From contig NZ_JABBFQ010000007.1 of NCBI RefSeq assembly GCF_018494055.1, forward strand, positions 117,253 to 181,252: a stretch of 64,000 nt of DNA, in the 5' to 3' direction. The notes beneath the pieces are model-generated. The model was given only the letters and a program-made list of their open reading frames with translations, had not been told where the DNA came from and did no database searches. The number at the start of each line of letters is the position of its first letter. Position 1 is the first letter of the stretch. A program made the translations under genes and the position numbers. The stretch comes from Rosenbergiella epipactidis (GTDB taxonomy: Bacteria > Pseudomonadota > Gammaproteobacteria > Enterobacterales > Enterobacteriaceae). Below, piece after piece: positions 18,427 through 27,461 of this stretch.

Positions 18427-20130
18427 CTATTGGCCTTGGGGATCACTTTCACCGAGGAAGAAATACCAGAGCGGGATCGACATTAGACCGGTGAAGACGC
18501 TGGTATAAATGATGATCATCATCCCTTGCATGGCATACATACCACCAGACCATTCGGCAAAGGGAAGGTGGTACTCATCGATCACACCGCCGATAATAGC
18601 CCGACTCATCACTGTACAGGTGATTAACCAAATAACGACAACGCCACGGATAAAGTTACGCTTCTTCTTCCGCTGTTGATGCTGTGCTGCTGTTGTCTGG
18701 GATGACTCGCTTATCGATGTATGTTGCATGGTTAACGCCCTCTTCCAGCGATAGATATCAATTAAAATAAAGAGTACAAGACTCACTCCAAGCACAGGTA
18801 AGGCATAACTTATCAGCGCAGCAAAGACGAGCACTAGACTGCGCGTGACAATCGGACAATTTCGCCACGCCTCACTTAAGGTCTGTGCGGGTGAGTGATT
18901 GGCCGGTTGAGGCCGACGTCGCCACCACTGACGATACCCCATGATAATTAGCGCGCAGAGCCCCAGTGCGAACAGGGCAAGTATTAACTGATTTACCCAG
19001 CCAAAAAGGAGTCCCATATGTGCATCAACTCCCCAGCGGGTTAATTTTGCCAGAAGGGGATAGTCACGAAACTCGACGTGATCAATAACAGCGAGAGTTT
19101 TAGGGTCCAAGGCGACAGCATCGACCTGCACCGGCCAACGATGGTCAATTTCAGTGACGGTCCAAGTATGGTGGCTATCCTTAGGGGGACGGATTTCAAT
19201 TTTCGCGGCATGTATTCCATTTTGTCGTGCCTCGGACAGTGCGCGATCCCAGTCGTTATCCGCCACATTATAAGTCGGTGTAGGGGTTGGCGAGGGTTGG
19301 CTCATATCCATACCGGGCATACTGCCCATGTCCATGGCCTGATGCTCTGCATGCGCATTTTTCGGGGCGGGCTCGGTGACGCCCCCGATAACTGCGGTCA
19401 CTTGCGGGGTCAACCATCCAAAGGCATGTCGCAGTTGATTAACGTTGTCGCCCGCCCACTGTGACCAGGTAATTCCCGTCGCGGACAGAAACACCATCCC
19501 TAACAGTAATACACTACCCAACCGACGGTGCCAACGCTTACTAAAACTCGTCTTACGGGGACGTTGTGTAGCAGCTCGAGCAGCACCTATCCAAAGAATG
19601 ATTCCGCCCAGTGCAGCGATCCACATCCACGACGCGGCAAGTTCACTGTAAGCGCGTCCCACATTCCCTAATAGCAGGCTTTGATGGAGATGATCCAGTG
19701 TGGTTCTAAACGGCAATATTCCTGATGTGCCATAGACGGTGTAATCACCTGTTACCGTAAGACGATAAGGATCAATAAAGAGTGCCCGCGTCTCCGAAGG
19801 GCCGAGTCCCGCCTGGGAGAATTGAACACGAGTGGTATCCGTCGCGCTCGGCGCAGGACGCACCGCGGCAAGCGTGGCAGGTTGATGAATCGCACGCTTC
19901 GCGGCGGCGACTTGCGCGGCAAGGGGCTGAGCCGTGCCATGCGGAACCACCTTAAGCGTCGAGGCATATAGCCCACTCTCCACACTAGGAGTGATGGCAT
20001 AGAGCATTCCTGTTAGGGATGCGGTGAAAATAAACGGCCCGATAAATAGGCCAATATAGAAATGTAAACGACGTAGCAATAGCATAAAAGCATGGTTGCT
20101 GTTCGACGTCGCTTTTACAGACTGAGTCAT
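18427..20130 (-). CDS. PepSY-associated TM protein with Met/His-rich insert and extra C-terminal membrane domain
   Basis: 567 residues from the ATG at 20130 (GAGA five bases upstream); the frame extends to a TTG at 20160. The first two thirds is a PepSY-TM protein: an N-terminal R-R-L-H-F-Y-I-G-L-F-I-G-P helix, D-P-Y-R-L-T-V-T-G-D-Y, H-L-H-Q-S-L-L-L-G-N-V-G-R, and a second PepSY-like part ending in R-W-G-V-D-A-H-M-G-L-L-F-G. A Met/His-rich stretch (residues about 270-290, containing M-D-M-G-S-M-P-G-M-D-M) suggests copper or silver binding. The last 80 residues add two more helices that look like a separate small membrane domain (W-S-G-G-M-Y-A-M-Q-G-M). It sits downstream of a DUF2946 gene; both may act in metal handling. 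Function is not established. Confidence 0.8.
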   Translation of the reverse strand: MTQSVKATSNSNHAFMLLLRRLHFYIGLFIGPFIFTASLTGMLYAITPSVESGLYASTLKVVPHGTAQPLAAQVAAAKRAIHQPATLAAVRPAPSATDTTRVQFSQAGLGPSETRALFIDPYRLTVTGDYTVYGTSGILPFRTTLDHLHQSLLLGNVGRAYSELAASWMWIAALGGIILWIGAARAATQRPRKTSFSKRWHRRLGSVLLLGMVFLSATGITWSQWAGDNVNQLRHAFGWLTPQVTAVIGGVTEPAPKNAHAEHQAMDMGSMPGMDMSQPSPTPTPTYNVADNDWDRALSEARQNGIHAAKIEIRPPKDSHHTWTVTEIDHRWPVQVDAVALDPKTLAVIDHVEFRDYPLLAKLTRWGVDAHMGLLFGWVNQLILALFALGLCALIIMGYRQWWRRRPQPANHSPAQTLSEAWRNCPIVTRSLVLVFAALISYALPVLGVSLVLFILIDIYRWKRALTMQHTSISESSQTTAAQHQQRKKKRNFIRGVVVIWLITCTVMSRAIIGGVIDEYHLPFAEWSGGMYAMQGMMIIIYTSVFTGLMSIPLWYFFLGESDPQGQ

Positions 20131-20191
20131 AGCGATCTCGCGGGTCAAAAAGAAAGTCAACGCACTGTATTCAGTGCACTATTGATTCACT

Positions 20192-20608
20192 TCAGGCCCG
20201 CGGAGGTCCCCTCGAAAGTTGAGGCGGATAGCAAGGGGTTAAGATAATGGTGCGATAAGGTATCGATGGAGGCGTTAACGATAAAGCGCTCAGAAGCCAA
20301 AGGATCGCCGCAGCAATCCACGCGAAAAAGGGGAAGTGAACCAGTAACTCACAGTAGCCACAGACCATCCCCGATGCGGGAAGTGCGGCATGGTCACTTT
20401 TTTCAGCCGACATACTGTGTGACATCATCGCGTCAGACATCTCCCCACTGCCCATCGTCTCGTCATTACAACGTTGTTCAGTCTGGGAGGAGCGCGAAGC
20501 GTGGGCGAGATACAGTGACTGCGAGATTAACGGCGCAATAAACAGCAGTAAAATCGACAGTACGGCAAGTACTGCTGCAAGTCGATATTTTACGGGTGTC
20601 AGGAACAT
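20192..20608 (-). CDS. DUF2946-family membrane protein
   Basis: 138 residues. It begins with a hydrophobic segment (about 10-32, signal anchor), then a Met/His/Ser-rich periplasmic part (M-S-D-A-M-M-S-H-S-M-S) and the signature V-C-G-Y-C-E-L-L-V-H before a second hydrophobic segment. This Cys-x-x-Cys/His pattern marks DUF2946, often found beside copper receptors and PepSY proteins. It starts 62 bases before the downstream PepSY gene, so the two are likely one operon. No good ribosome-binding site is seen at the start. A promoter-overlapping dyad lies immediately upstream. Confidence 0.75.
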   Translation of the reverse strand: MFLTPVKYRLAAVLAVLSILLLFIAPLISQSLYLAHASRSSQTEQRCNDETMGSGEMSDAMMSHSMSAEKSDHAALPASGMVCGYCELLVHFPFFAWIAAAILWLLSALSLTPPSIPYRTIILTPCYPPQLSRGPPRA

Positions 20609-20629
20609 GAGCGCTGTCTATTTTATCAA

Positions 20630-20662
20630 GCCTTGGGACGAGAGTATAAACTGCCCCAAGGC
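20630..20662 (-). promoter_or_regulatory. Dyad overlapping a -10 element upstream of the DUF2946 gene
   Basis: GCCTTGGG (20630-20637) and CCCAAGGC (20655-20662) form an exact inverted repeat with 17 bases between them. Inside, TATACT on the minus strand (complement of 20643-20648) could be the -10, placing the transcript start about 28 bases before the DUF2946 start codon. This is the layout of a repressor or activator site. A long-loop terminator for yqhA is the alternative. Confidence 0.45.
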
Positions 20663-20676
20663 CTAGGCGTTAATGA

Positions 20677-21180
20677 TTAGTGTGCTGATTTGTCATGACG
20701 GGAAAGTTTATCCAAATAGCCCATCACAAATGCAGAGAAAACAAAGGTAACGTGTAGCACGACATACCAAAGGATTTTGGTGTTATCGATGGTGCGCACT
20801 TCCATAAATACACGCAGGAGATGAATTGACGAGATGGCAACAATTGACGCTGCGACCTTATTTTTCAGCGACCCGGCATCCATTTTGCCTAACCAACTCA
20901 ACTTTTCTTTGCTTTCATCGATATCAAGACGGGAGATAAAGTTCTCATACCCAGACAGCATCACCATAATCAGTAGTCCGCCCACCAGCGACATATCAAT
21001 CAGCGATAGCAGTAATAGGATGAGGTCATTTTCACTTACCGTAAATAGCTCAGGAAGAACGTGAATGACTTCTTGGAAAAATTTCACCGTTAACGCCAGT
21101 AGCCCAATTGATAGGCCGAAATAGACAGGCGCTAAAATCCAGCGGGTGGCATACATTAAATTTTCTACAAAACGTTCCAT
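20677..21180 (-). CDS. yqhA: YqhA-family (UPF0114) inner membrane protein
   Basis: 167 residues from the ATG at 21180; the frame runs upstream to 21258 without support. It starts [14 protein letters not shown] and has about four membrane helices, with the conserved loop [21 protein letters not shown]. It closely matches E. coli YqhA. The function is unknown. It is on the same strand as, and 78 bases downstream of, an ABC transporter gene. Confidence 0.9.
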   Translation of the reverse strand: MERFVENLMYATRWILAPVYFGLSIGLLALTVKFFQEVIHVLPELFTVSENDLILLLLSLIDMSLVGGLLIMVMLSGYENFISRLDIDESKEKLSWLGKMDAGSLKNKVAASIVAISSIHLLRVFMEVRTIDNTKILWYVVLHVTFVFSAFVMGYLDKLSRHDKSAH

Positions 21181-21258
21181 AATAATCCGAGCAAGAAAAA
21201 GACGTGTGGGCCAGTATAGCAAACCGTGCAGGCAAACTGACCCACAAATCTTCACCAA

Positions 21259-23094
21259 TCACTCATCGACGCCGACAAATCCGCCGGTCTGACGCTGCCA
21301 CAACCGGGCATAAATACCTTGGTGTGCCAATAATTGTTGATGAGTCCCCTGTTCCGCGATTCGTCCTTGATGTAACACAATAAGGCGATCCATACGTGCG
21401 ATAGTCGAGAGACGATGTGCAATAGCGATAACGGTTTTCCCGCTCATTAACGACTCTAGGCTCTCTTGTATCGCCGCTTCAACCTCGGAATCCAAGGCTG
21501 ATGTCGCCTCATCCATAATCAAGATGGGTGCATTTTTTAATAGCACACGGGCAATTGCAATCCGTTGGCGCTGACCACCGGATAATTTAACCCCGCGCTC
21601 CCCGACTTGAGCATCAAGCCCGACGCGCCCTTCATTATCGGAGAGTTGAGGAATAAACTCGTCGGCCCGTGCACCAACAATTGCCGTAGCAAGCTCTTCC
21701 TCTGTCGCATCGGGACGGCCATATAACAGGTTATCCTTGATAGAGCGATGCAGGAGTGAGGTATCTTGGGTAATCATCCCGATTTGACTGCGTAAGCTAT
21801 CTTGAGTGACCTGTGCAATATCCTGATGATCGATACTGATTTTGCCTTGCTCGACATCGTACATCCGCAATAATAGGCTCACTAAGGTCGACTTACCCGC
21901 CCCGGAGGAGCCGATTAAGCCAATTTTTTCACCGGGTTGGATAGTTAATGTGAGGTCATCAATAATGGTCCGTTCTCTCGAATAGCCAAAACGCACATGG
22001 TCGAACACGATCTCACCTTGTGTCACGGTCAGCTGTTTGGCCTGTGGCGCGTCTTGCACACTGAGGGGTTGAGAGACGGTTTTCATCCCATCTTGGACGG
22101 TACCAATATTATCGAAAATACCGTTAACGACCCACATAATCCATCCAGACATATTAACCAGACGAATAACCAGCCCAGTCGCGAGCGCGATGGCCCCGAC
22201 GGAGATCAGCGATTGGCTCCACAGCCATAATGCTAATCCAGTAGTGGTGACGATTAATGCGCCATTCATGGTTGAAAGCGTCACGTCCATTGCCGTAATC
22301 ATTCTACCGGCTAACTGCGTTTTTTCTGTCTGGTCTTGCAGGGTCTCGCGGGCGTTTTGCTCTTCGAGCGCACTGTGCGCAAACAGCTTTAAGGTAGCAA
22401 TATTGGTGTAACCATCAACAATAAATCCCATTAATTTAGAGCGGGCTTCCGAAGAGACCACTGAGCGTTGCTTGACGCGTGGGACGAAGTAGCGCAATGC
22501 CGCAATGTAGATCACCATCCACACAATTAACGGGATCATCAATTTCCAATCGGTTTCGGCAAAAAGTACTAGGGAGGTCACGGCATAGATCACAACGTGC
22601 CAGATCGCATCGACAAGCTGTACCGCAGAGTCTCGTACCGAGTTACCGGTTTGCATAATACGTTGTGCAATGCGCCCAGCAAAATCGCCTTGGAAGAAGG
22701 ATAGGCTTTGGCGTAAAACATACCGATGGTTTTGCCAGCGGATCATGCTGGTCATTCGCGGGTTAATCGTTTGGTGAATGAGTAAATCGTGCAACCAAAT
22801 CATTACCGGGCGGATCACCAATGCGACTGCCCCCATCCACAAGAGAATCGGCCAATGCTCATGGAATATTGTTGCTGGCCGACTGTGGTTTACGAGGTCA
22901 ATGATGGTACTTAAATAGCTGAAAAGCGCGACTTCAATGAGCGCACCAAGAAATCCCACCACCAGCAAGCCCGCAAAGCAAGGCCACACTTGCCGTAAAT
23001 AAAAAAGATAGAAAGCGCCAATCGCTTTCGGTGGCTCGGCGCTCGGCGCCTCGCGAAAAATATCAATCAATCGTTCAAAACGCTCAGAAATCAT
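21259..23094 (-). CDS. ABC transporter, fused permease and ATPase (exporter half-transporter)
   Basis: 611 residues. An N-terminal exporter-type membrane domain with about six helices (residues 30-330) is followed by an ATPase domain: Walker A G-S-S-G-A-G-K-S-T near 393, Q-loop T-Q-D-T-S-L, signature L-S-G-G-Q-R-Q-R near 500, Walker B I-L-I-M-D-E-A-T-S-A near 520, and switch His in A-H-R-L-S-T. It would act as a homodimer exporting a lipid, drug or peptide. The substrate cannot be told. A single gene with no partner half-transporter nearby. Confidence 0.88.
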   Translation of the reverse strand: MISERFERLIDIFREAPSAEPPKAIGAFYLFYLRQVWPCFAGLLVVGFLGALIEVALFSYLSTIIDLVNHSRPATIFHEHWPILLWMGAVALVIRPVMIWLHDLLIHQTINPRMTSMIRWQNHRYVLRQSLSFFQGDFAGRIAQRIMQTGNSVRDSAVQLVDAIWHVVIYAVTSLVLFAETDWKLMIPLIVWMVIYIAALRYFVPRVKQRSVVSSEARSKLMGFIVDGYTNIATLKLFAHSALEEQNARETLQDQTEKTQLAGRMITAMDVTLSTMNGALIVTTTGLALWLWSQSLISVGAIALATGLVIRLVNMSGWIMWVVNGIFDNIGTVQDGMKTVSQPLSVQDAPQAKQLTVTQGEIVFDHVRFGYSRERTIIDDLTLTIQPGEKIGLIGSSGAGKSTLVSLLLRMYDVEQGKISIDHQDIAQVTQDSLRSQIGMITQDTSLLHRSIKDNLLYGRPDATEEELATAIVGARADEFIPQLSDNEGRVGLDAQVGERGVKLSGGQRQRIAIARVLLKNAPILIMDEATSALDSEVEAAIQESLESLMSGKTVIAIAHRLSTIARMDRLIVLHQGRIAEQGTHQQLLAHQGIYARLWQRQTGGFVGVDE

Positions 23095-23293
23095 AACTAT
23101 ACCGACTCTATGCAGTGCATGAACCCATAAGTTTACTGTAAAAACGATGGAACTGCCGCCTTCAGTAACGATTATTCGGGCCGTAGTCTGTACGAGGGAG
23201 GAATCCGTGGCAGGAAGAAAAGAGAAGATAGACTTATAATTTTATTCACGATCAGGCTGTCCCAGTAAGGGAAGCAGCCTCATGCAGAGTGAC

Positions 23294-23656
23294 TTACTTG
23301 ATCACCACAGGTACCGTTTTTTCTTGCCACGATGTTTTATCGAAAGCGCGACCGTAGATCAGCTGTAAGTGAACCGTCCCTGCTTGCTGAGCAAGGAAAG
23401 TGAAGGTTTGTTTACCTGAGCAGCCTACCGCACCTTTAGGGCAATCTTTATTTTGTTGATAATCACTTGAGACAAAAATTAAGGCTTGGGGCAATTTACT
23501 AATCATCCACTGATAACCGGTGGTGGGGTTACTCTCGACGGCTAACCGAACGATTTTCCCCTGCACAGCTTCAATTTTCGGCAGGGTATCTGCGGCGAAT
23601 GCGGGTAACGACGAAAGCATCATCGCGCCCGTAAGCAGTGGAGTGATCATTTTCAT
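23294..23656 (-). CDS. Chagasin-like (I42 family) cysteine protease inhibitor, secreted
   Basis: 120 residues with a signal peptide (M-K-M-I-T-P-L-L ... A-F-A-A-D, cleavage near residue 22). The mature protein has the inhibitor loop N-P-T-T-G-Y-Q-W, then a Cys-containing loop around V-G-C-S-G-K and a third loop Y-G-R-A-F-D-K-T-S-W, in the order expected for chagasin-type inhibitors of papain-like proteases. Two Cys (in N-K-D-C-P-K and G-C-S-G) may form a disulfide in the periplasm. It starts 33 bases downstream of mntP on the same strand, so co-transcription is likely. The target protease, host or bacterial, is unknown. Confidence 0.78.
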   Translation of the reverse strand: MKMITPLLTGAMMLSSLPAFAADTLPKIEAVQGKIVRLAVESNPTTGYQWMISKLPQALIFVSSDYQQNKDCPKGAVGCSGKQTFTFLAQQAGTVHLQLIYGRAFDKTSWQEKTVPVVIK

Positions 23657-23689
23657 ACCGTTTTCCTCAAGTGTCAGCCGTAATAAGCG

Positions 23690-24262
23690 TTAGTTTAGTA
23701 AGCCGAGGTGTTCAATCAGAATCGATGTACCAATACCTATCAGCACGATACCCCCTAAAATTTCCGCCCATTTTCCTAAAACTGGACCGATAAATCGTCC
23801 GATGAGCATACCGGTGGTCGCCATAATGGTGGTGCTAATGCCAATGGTCAGTGCGGTCAGTACAATATTGACCTGCAGAAACGCTAGCCCAACACCGACA
23901 GCGAGTGCATCTAAGCTTGTCGCCACCGCCGTTAAGGCCAATACCATAAATCCATGGCGCTCAGGGGGAGTGACCTCCTCATCATTACGATGTCGTAATC
24001 CACCAATAACCATACGACCGCCGAGAACCGTAAGTAATACAAAGGCGATCCAGTGGTCCCAAGCCATCACATATTTACTGGCTGCTATACCGAGGGCCCA
24101 CCCCAACAAGGGAGTCAATGTTTCAATCACCCCGAAAATCAGTCCTGTGCGTAAGGCTTCTTTAAGGGTGACCTGTTTGAGTACAGCGCCCTTACCTAAG
24201 GCTGCGGCAAAAGCATCCATCGACATGCCTAAAGCAAGAATAAGTGTAGTCAGTATGTTCAT
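23690..24262 (-). CDS. mntP: Manganese efflux pump MntP
   Basis: 190 residues, six predicted membrane helices in two repeated halves. The key acidic motifs are visible: [16 protein letters not shown] (about 11-26) and [14 protein letters not shown] (about 112-125). It exports Mn2+ from the cytoplasm. In E. coli the gene carries a manganese riboswitch; I see no clear copy of that fold in the roughly 80 bases upstream here. A protease-inhibitor gene follows in the same direction. Confidence 0.93.
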   Translation of the reverse strand: MNILTTLILALGMSMDAFAAALGKGAVLKQVTLKEALRTGLIFGVIETLTPLLGWALGIAASKYVMAWDHWIAFVLLTVLGGRMVIGGLRHRNDEEVTPPERHGFMVLALTAVATSLDALAVGVGLAFLQVNIVLTALTIGISTTIMATTGMLIGRFIGPVLGKWAEILGGIVLIGIGTSILIEHLGLLN

Positions 24263-24509
24263 AATAATCTGAGTAGCTATACAAAGTAACAGTGATATTC
24301 CCTGTTCGGGAAGTCGTCATGCAGAGGAGTCTATCACGCAAAGCATAAAATAAAAAATCAATAAAATCATGCAGTTAAGTATAGCAAAGGCTATAACTTT
24401 TACCCTACTACATAAACGGGGCGCAAGCCGAGGATATTCTTGGTAAAATTAGTTTTTGTTTAAGAGTCAGTTGACATCACGCTCAACCTGAAGAAAAAAC
24501 GAGTGCCCT

Positions 24510-24758
24510 ATGAAAAATCCGCTTGAAACGCTCTTTATCCCCGCTGGAATCTTATTGCTGGGCTTTCTTTCGGCACTGTTGCTGCCTGCCCCGACGTTCG
24601 GTATTAGCGTGGCCAAATCCATCATGCAATGGTTCCATCTTATGGACCTTAATCAGCTCTATACCATTGTTTTTGCCTTGTGGTTTCTCTTTCTCGGGAC
24701 GCTCGAGTACTTACTGATACGGTTTATTTGGCGGCGTTTTATCTCCAACGCATCGTGA
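24510..24758 (+). CDS. Small inner-membrane protein (DUF1158-like)
   Basis: 82 residues with two hydrophobic helices (about 9-30 and 50-72) joined by a short loop containing H-L-M-D-L-N-Q-L-Y, and a basic end R-F-I-W-R-R-F. The sequence resembles a small family of enterobacterial membrane proteins that I recall as DUF1158; function unknown. The start has a weak purine-rich site. It is divergent from mntP and lies upstream of the mqo control region. Confidence 0.65.
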   Translation: MKNPLETLFIPAGILLLGFLSALLLPAPTFGISVAKSIMQWFHLMDLNQLYTIVFALWFLFLGTLEYLLIRFIWRRFISNAS

Positions 24759-24792
24759 TCAATACGTGTTAAATTTAACAGTTAATTAACCG

Positions 24793-24814
24793 ATATGTGA
24801 CATAAATCACATTC
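24793..24814 (+). promoter_or_regulatory. CRP (cAMP receptor protein) binding site
   Basis: ATATGTGA-CATAAA-TCACATTC matches the 22-base CRP consensus with both TGTGA and TCACA half-sites intact. Its centre lies about 40 bases upstream of the transcript start predicted from the TATAAT at 24831-24836, the spacing of a class II activated promoter. Confidence 0.7.
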
Positions 24815-24824
24815 ACGATAAGAC

Positions 24825-24849
24825 GATAATTATAATGATAATTATCATT
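24825..24849 (+). promoter_or_regulatory. Fur box array overlapping a TATAAT -10 element
   Basis: GATAAT (24825), TATAAT (24831) and GATAAT (24837) follow one another and end in an inverted copy, giving the exact palindrome AATGATAATTATCATT at 24834-24849. This fits the Fur recognition pattern. The middle hexamer is a perfect -10, so Fur would block the CRP-activated start. Confidence 0.65.
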
Positions 24850-25136
24850 AGCTTATGGAATAAAAGAGTAATTATTAGCAACACATATAATAATAATGCC
24901 GAGCGTGCCAATAATAAGAGAATAAATGAATAATTTATTGATTTATCGTTTAAAAATTTACAGAGAATTCTAGTTTTTTAGCGAAAATGACTGCGGCCGT
25001 TTTTCGAAAAATACTTCAAATCCGATGTTTAAATTAGACAGGGAAATGTTATATTTATCGGTATCTTACCGAGAGCTTCATTTACTGTCACCACGCTGTA
25101 AGCGGATCGGCGTCTTACAGAAGAGGATATTGCCTC

Positions 25137-26762
25137 ATGTCGAAATCACCATTACACCTCTCCCTCTCAATGAGTGCGAGCCACGCTATGACTGCTAATG
25201 TACCCGACTCAGCTCCCCTCGATATGTTATTGATTGGCGCGGGGATCATGAGCGCCACACTGGGTACTTTTCTGCAAGAAGTTGAACCGACTTGGCGTCT
25301 TGAGATAGTAGAACGCCTGCCTGGCGTTGCCGAAGAGTCCTCAAATGGTTGGAATAATGCTGGGACTGGCCACTCGGCGTTGGCTGAGTTGAACTATACG
25401 CCGCAACGCGCAGATGGCTCGATTGATATCACTAAAGCGATTTCAATTAACGAAGCGTTTATGGTTTCTCGTCAATTCTGGGCGTCGTTAGTCGAACAAG
25501 GGCGCTTAGGCCAACCGAGCAGTTTTATTAACACCACGCCACATATGAGCTTTGTGTGGGGAGACGACAATGTCAATTTCCTCAGAAAGCGCGCAGAGAG
25601 TTTACGTAACAGTTGCTTATTCCGTGGCATGGCCTTTTCTGATGAAGCCGAAACGATCCAACAGTGGGCACCATTGATTATGAAAGGGCGTCGACCGGGA
25701 GAGAAAGTGGCGGCGACCCACTCGCCTTTCGGTACGGATGTTAATTTCGGTGAGTTAACCAAACAACTTATTGATAGCTTAGGTCAACGCGATAATTTCA
25801 CCTTATCCCTACGCCAAGAAGTCCGCACTATTACGCGCTTAGAGAATGGCTTGTGGCAAGTCACGCTGCAAAACCTGATGAATAACACCTCGCGTACGGT
25901 GACCGCGAAACACATCTTTATTGGCGCGGGCGGGGGTGCGCTCCCTCTTTTGCAAAAAACTGGAATTGAGGAAGCGAAAAAGTTCGCCGGTTTCCCAGTC
26001 GGTGGCTCCTTCTTAGTGACCGAAAATCAAGCGTTAGTCCAGCAGCACTTAGCTAAGGTTTACGGTAAAGCCAGTGTCGGAGCACCGCCTATGTCGGTTC
26101 CCCATGTCGACACTCGCGTCCTTGACGGTAAACAGGTACTGCTGTTTGGGCCTTTCGCCACGTTCTCTACCAAGTTCCTAAAACAAGGCTCTTTACTCGA
26201 TATGTTTGGCTCGATGACGCCAAATAATATTGTCCCGATGATGCAAGTCGGGGCGCGTAATTTCAGCCTAGTGAAGTATCTTATCGGGCAAGTGCTGCTT
26301 ACCGATAAAGATCGCCTTGATGCGCTACGTGAATATGTTCCTCACGCGAAGGCGGAAGATTGGCGTTTAGTCGTTGCCGGTCAACGTGTTCAAGTGATTG
26401 AAAACGATGGAAGTAAAGGAGGTACCTTAAAACTGGGGACCGAAATTATTACCTCGCAAGATGGAACAATTTCAGCACTACTCGGAGCGTCGCCGGGTGC
26501 GTCAACCGCCGCGCAAGCGATGCTTGAGGTGATGGGGAGAATCTTTAAGGATGAGATCGCGTCAGAAAGCTGGCAACAGAAGATCAAGCAATTGATCCCA
26601 TACTGGAAAACTGCGCTTAACGATGATGAAAAGGCTACTGAGCAGGTCTTGAAGCATACAAGCGAAGTGTTAGCACTTGATTATCCGACTCCGGAGAGTG
26701 TGCAAGCGACTGTTACGCTTAGCCCTTTACCTATCACCGAAGGTGAACCTCTTTCAGTGTGA
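25137..26762 (+). CDS. mqo: Malate:quinone oxidoreductase
   Basis: 541 residues. The FAD-binding [13 protein letters not shown] motif is near residue 32, with [22 protein letters not shown] shortly after, typical of Mqo. [14 protein letters not shown] and [11 protein letters not shown] are in the C-terminal half. It oxidises malate to oxaloacetate at the membrane and reduces quinone, bypassing NAD-dependent malate dehydrogenase. The start has AGAGGA about ten bases upstream; a second Met at residue 12 is an alternative. CRP and Fur sites far upstream suggest carbon and iron control. Confidence 0.95.
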   Translation: MSKSPLHLSLSMSASHAMTANVPDSAPLDMLLIGAGIMSATLGTFLQEVEPTWRLEIVERLPGVAEESSNGWNNAGTGHSALAELNYTPQRADGSIDITKAISINEAFMVSRQFWASLVEQGRLGQPSSFINTTPHMSFVWGDDNVNFLRKRAESLRNSCLFRGMAFSDEAETIQQWAPLIMKGRRPGEKVAATHSPFGTDVNFGELTKQLIDSLGQRDNFTLSLRQEVRTITRLENGLWQVTLQNLMNNTSRTVTAKHIFIGAGGGALPLLQKTGIEEAKKFAGFPVGGSFLVTENQALVQQHLAKVYGKASVGAPPMSVPHVDTRVLDGKQVLLFGPFATFSTKFLKQGSLLDMFGSMTPNNIVPMMQVGARNFSLVKYLIGQVLLTDKDRLDALREYVPHAKAEDWRLVVAGQRVQVIENDGSKGGTLKLGTEIITSQDGTISALLGASPGASTAAQAMLEVMGRIFKDEIASESWQQKIKQLIPYWKTALNDDEKATEQVLKHTSEVLALDYPTPESVQATVTLSPLPITEGEPLSV

Positions 26763-26765
26763 TAG

Positions 26766-26792
26766 AAAACGGCCTGCTTAGGCAGGCCGTCT
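26766..26792. terminator. Bidirectional terminator, mqo / LysE-family gene
   Basis: ACGGCCTGC (26769-26777) and GCAGGCCGT (26782-26790) form a perfect nine-base stem with a TTAG loop between convergent genes. The minus strand has TTTTCTATC after the stem. Confidence 0.75.
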
Positions 26793-26795
26793 ATA

Positions 26796-27380
26796 TTATG
26801 CCATGATCACTTCTACCAGCATCCAACTTGCTGTCATGACCAGCGTCAACGCCATCACGCTATTAAAGACCCAGCGTTTACTGGCATCTTGCAGTAAGCC
26901 ACTCATCTTATCGCCCAGCATCGCCCAGATAATCACGCAAGGCAGCGTCATCAAGCCGTAGCTAAGTAACATCCAACTCAACGGAATGTCGGCCGCGTAG
27001 ACCAGGGCAACGTTCAAACACATTAGCCATGCTTTAGGGTTTACTGCCTGAAACAAGACGGCCCCAAAAAAACTCATCGGTGTCGAAGCTTGGGTCAGTT
27101 CGGGCGCAGCAGAACGGAAAATTTTCCATGCGAGCCAGAATAAATATCCACTGCCTGCTAGCGTCAGCGGTATACGGATCATCGCCATCCAATGGAGGAG
27201 TTGCTCAAAGGCTAAAATGGAAAAGAGCAGTTGCACCAGACACCCAGCAATAATCCCTAGTACCATGGGTAAGGTCTTCTTCAAACCATAATTAACCCCA
27301 GAGGTCGCCAACATCACATTATTCGGGCCAGGTGTGACCGACATAACGACAACATAACTAATGTAAGAGGGATCAAGCAT
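26796..27380 (-). CDS. LysE/RhtB-family amino-acid exporter
   Basis: 194 residues, about six membrane helices. The N-terminal V-T-P-G-P-N-N-V-M-L motif (about 14-23) and F-Q-A-V-N-P-K-A-W-L in the middle are LysE/RhtB signatures. Such proteins export amino acids or related compounds. It is divergent from a MocR-type regulator, an arrangement in which the regulator senses an amine or amino acid and turns on export. The substrate is unknown. Confidence 0.88.
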   Translation of the reverse strand: MLDPSYISYVVVMSVTPGPNNVMLATSGVNYGLKKTLPMVLGIIAGCLVQLLFSILAFEQLLHWMAMIRIPLTLAGSGYLFWLAWKIFRSAAPELTQASTPMSFFGAVLFQAVNPKAWLMCLNVALVYAADIPLSWMLLSYGLMTLPCVIIWAMLGDKMSGLLQDASKRWVFNSVMALTLVMTASWMLVEVIMA

Positions 27381-27461
27381 GATGAGTGTCCTGCAAATAA
27401 AGAGTGGGGCTATGCTACCTCAGCGATAAAAAGGGTAACAGAGACAAAAAAGACTTATTGT

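Larger units (their letters stand above)
24759..25136 (+). promoter_or_regulatory. Long control and leader region of mqo
   Basis: 378 bases without a supported gene. It contains a CRP site, a Fur-type hexamer array and a consensus -10 in its first 90 bases, then about 290 bases of AT-rich leader before the mqo start codon. Only very short open frames occur (10-16 codons). A small dyad TATCGGTATCTTACCGA-like lies near 25055-25075. No known small RNA was recognised. Confidence 0.45.

Noticed and set aside
23802..24272. 156-residue open frame opposite mntP
   Set aside because: Lies entirely antisense to mntP, which has clear family motifs; a shadow frame.
24263..24340. Manganese (yybP-ykoY) riboswitch in front of mntP
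   Set aside because: E. coli mntP has one, but I could not find its conserved core on the minus strand here; only a small GGGAA-type hairpin is visible.
24850..25136. RyhB-like or other known small RNA downstream of the Fur box
   Set aside because: No match to the RyhB core and no intrinsic terminator before mqo. A novel RNA remains possible but is not supported.
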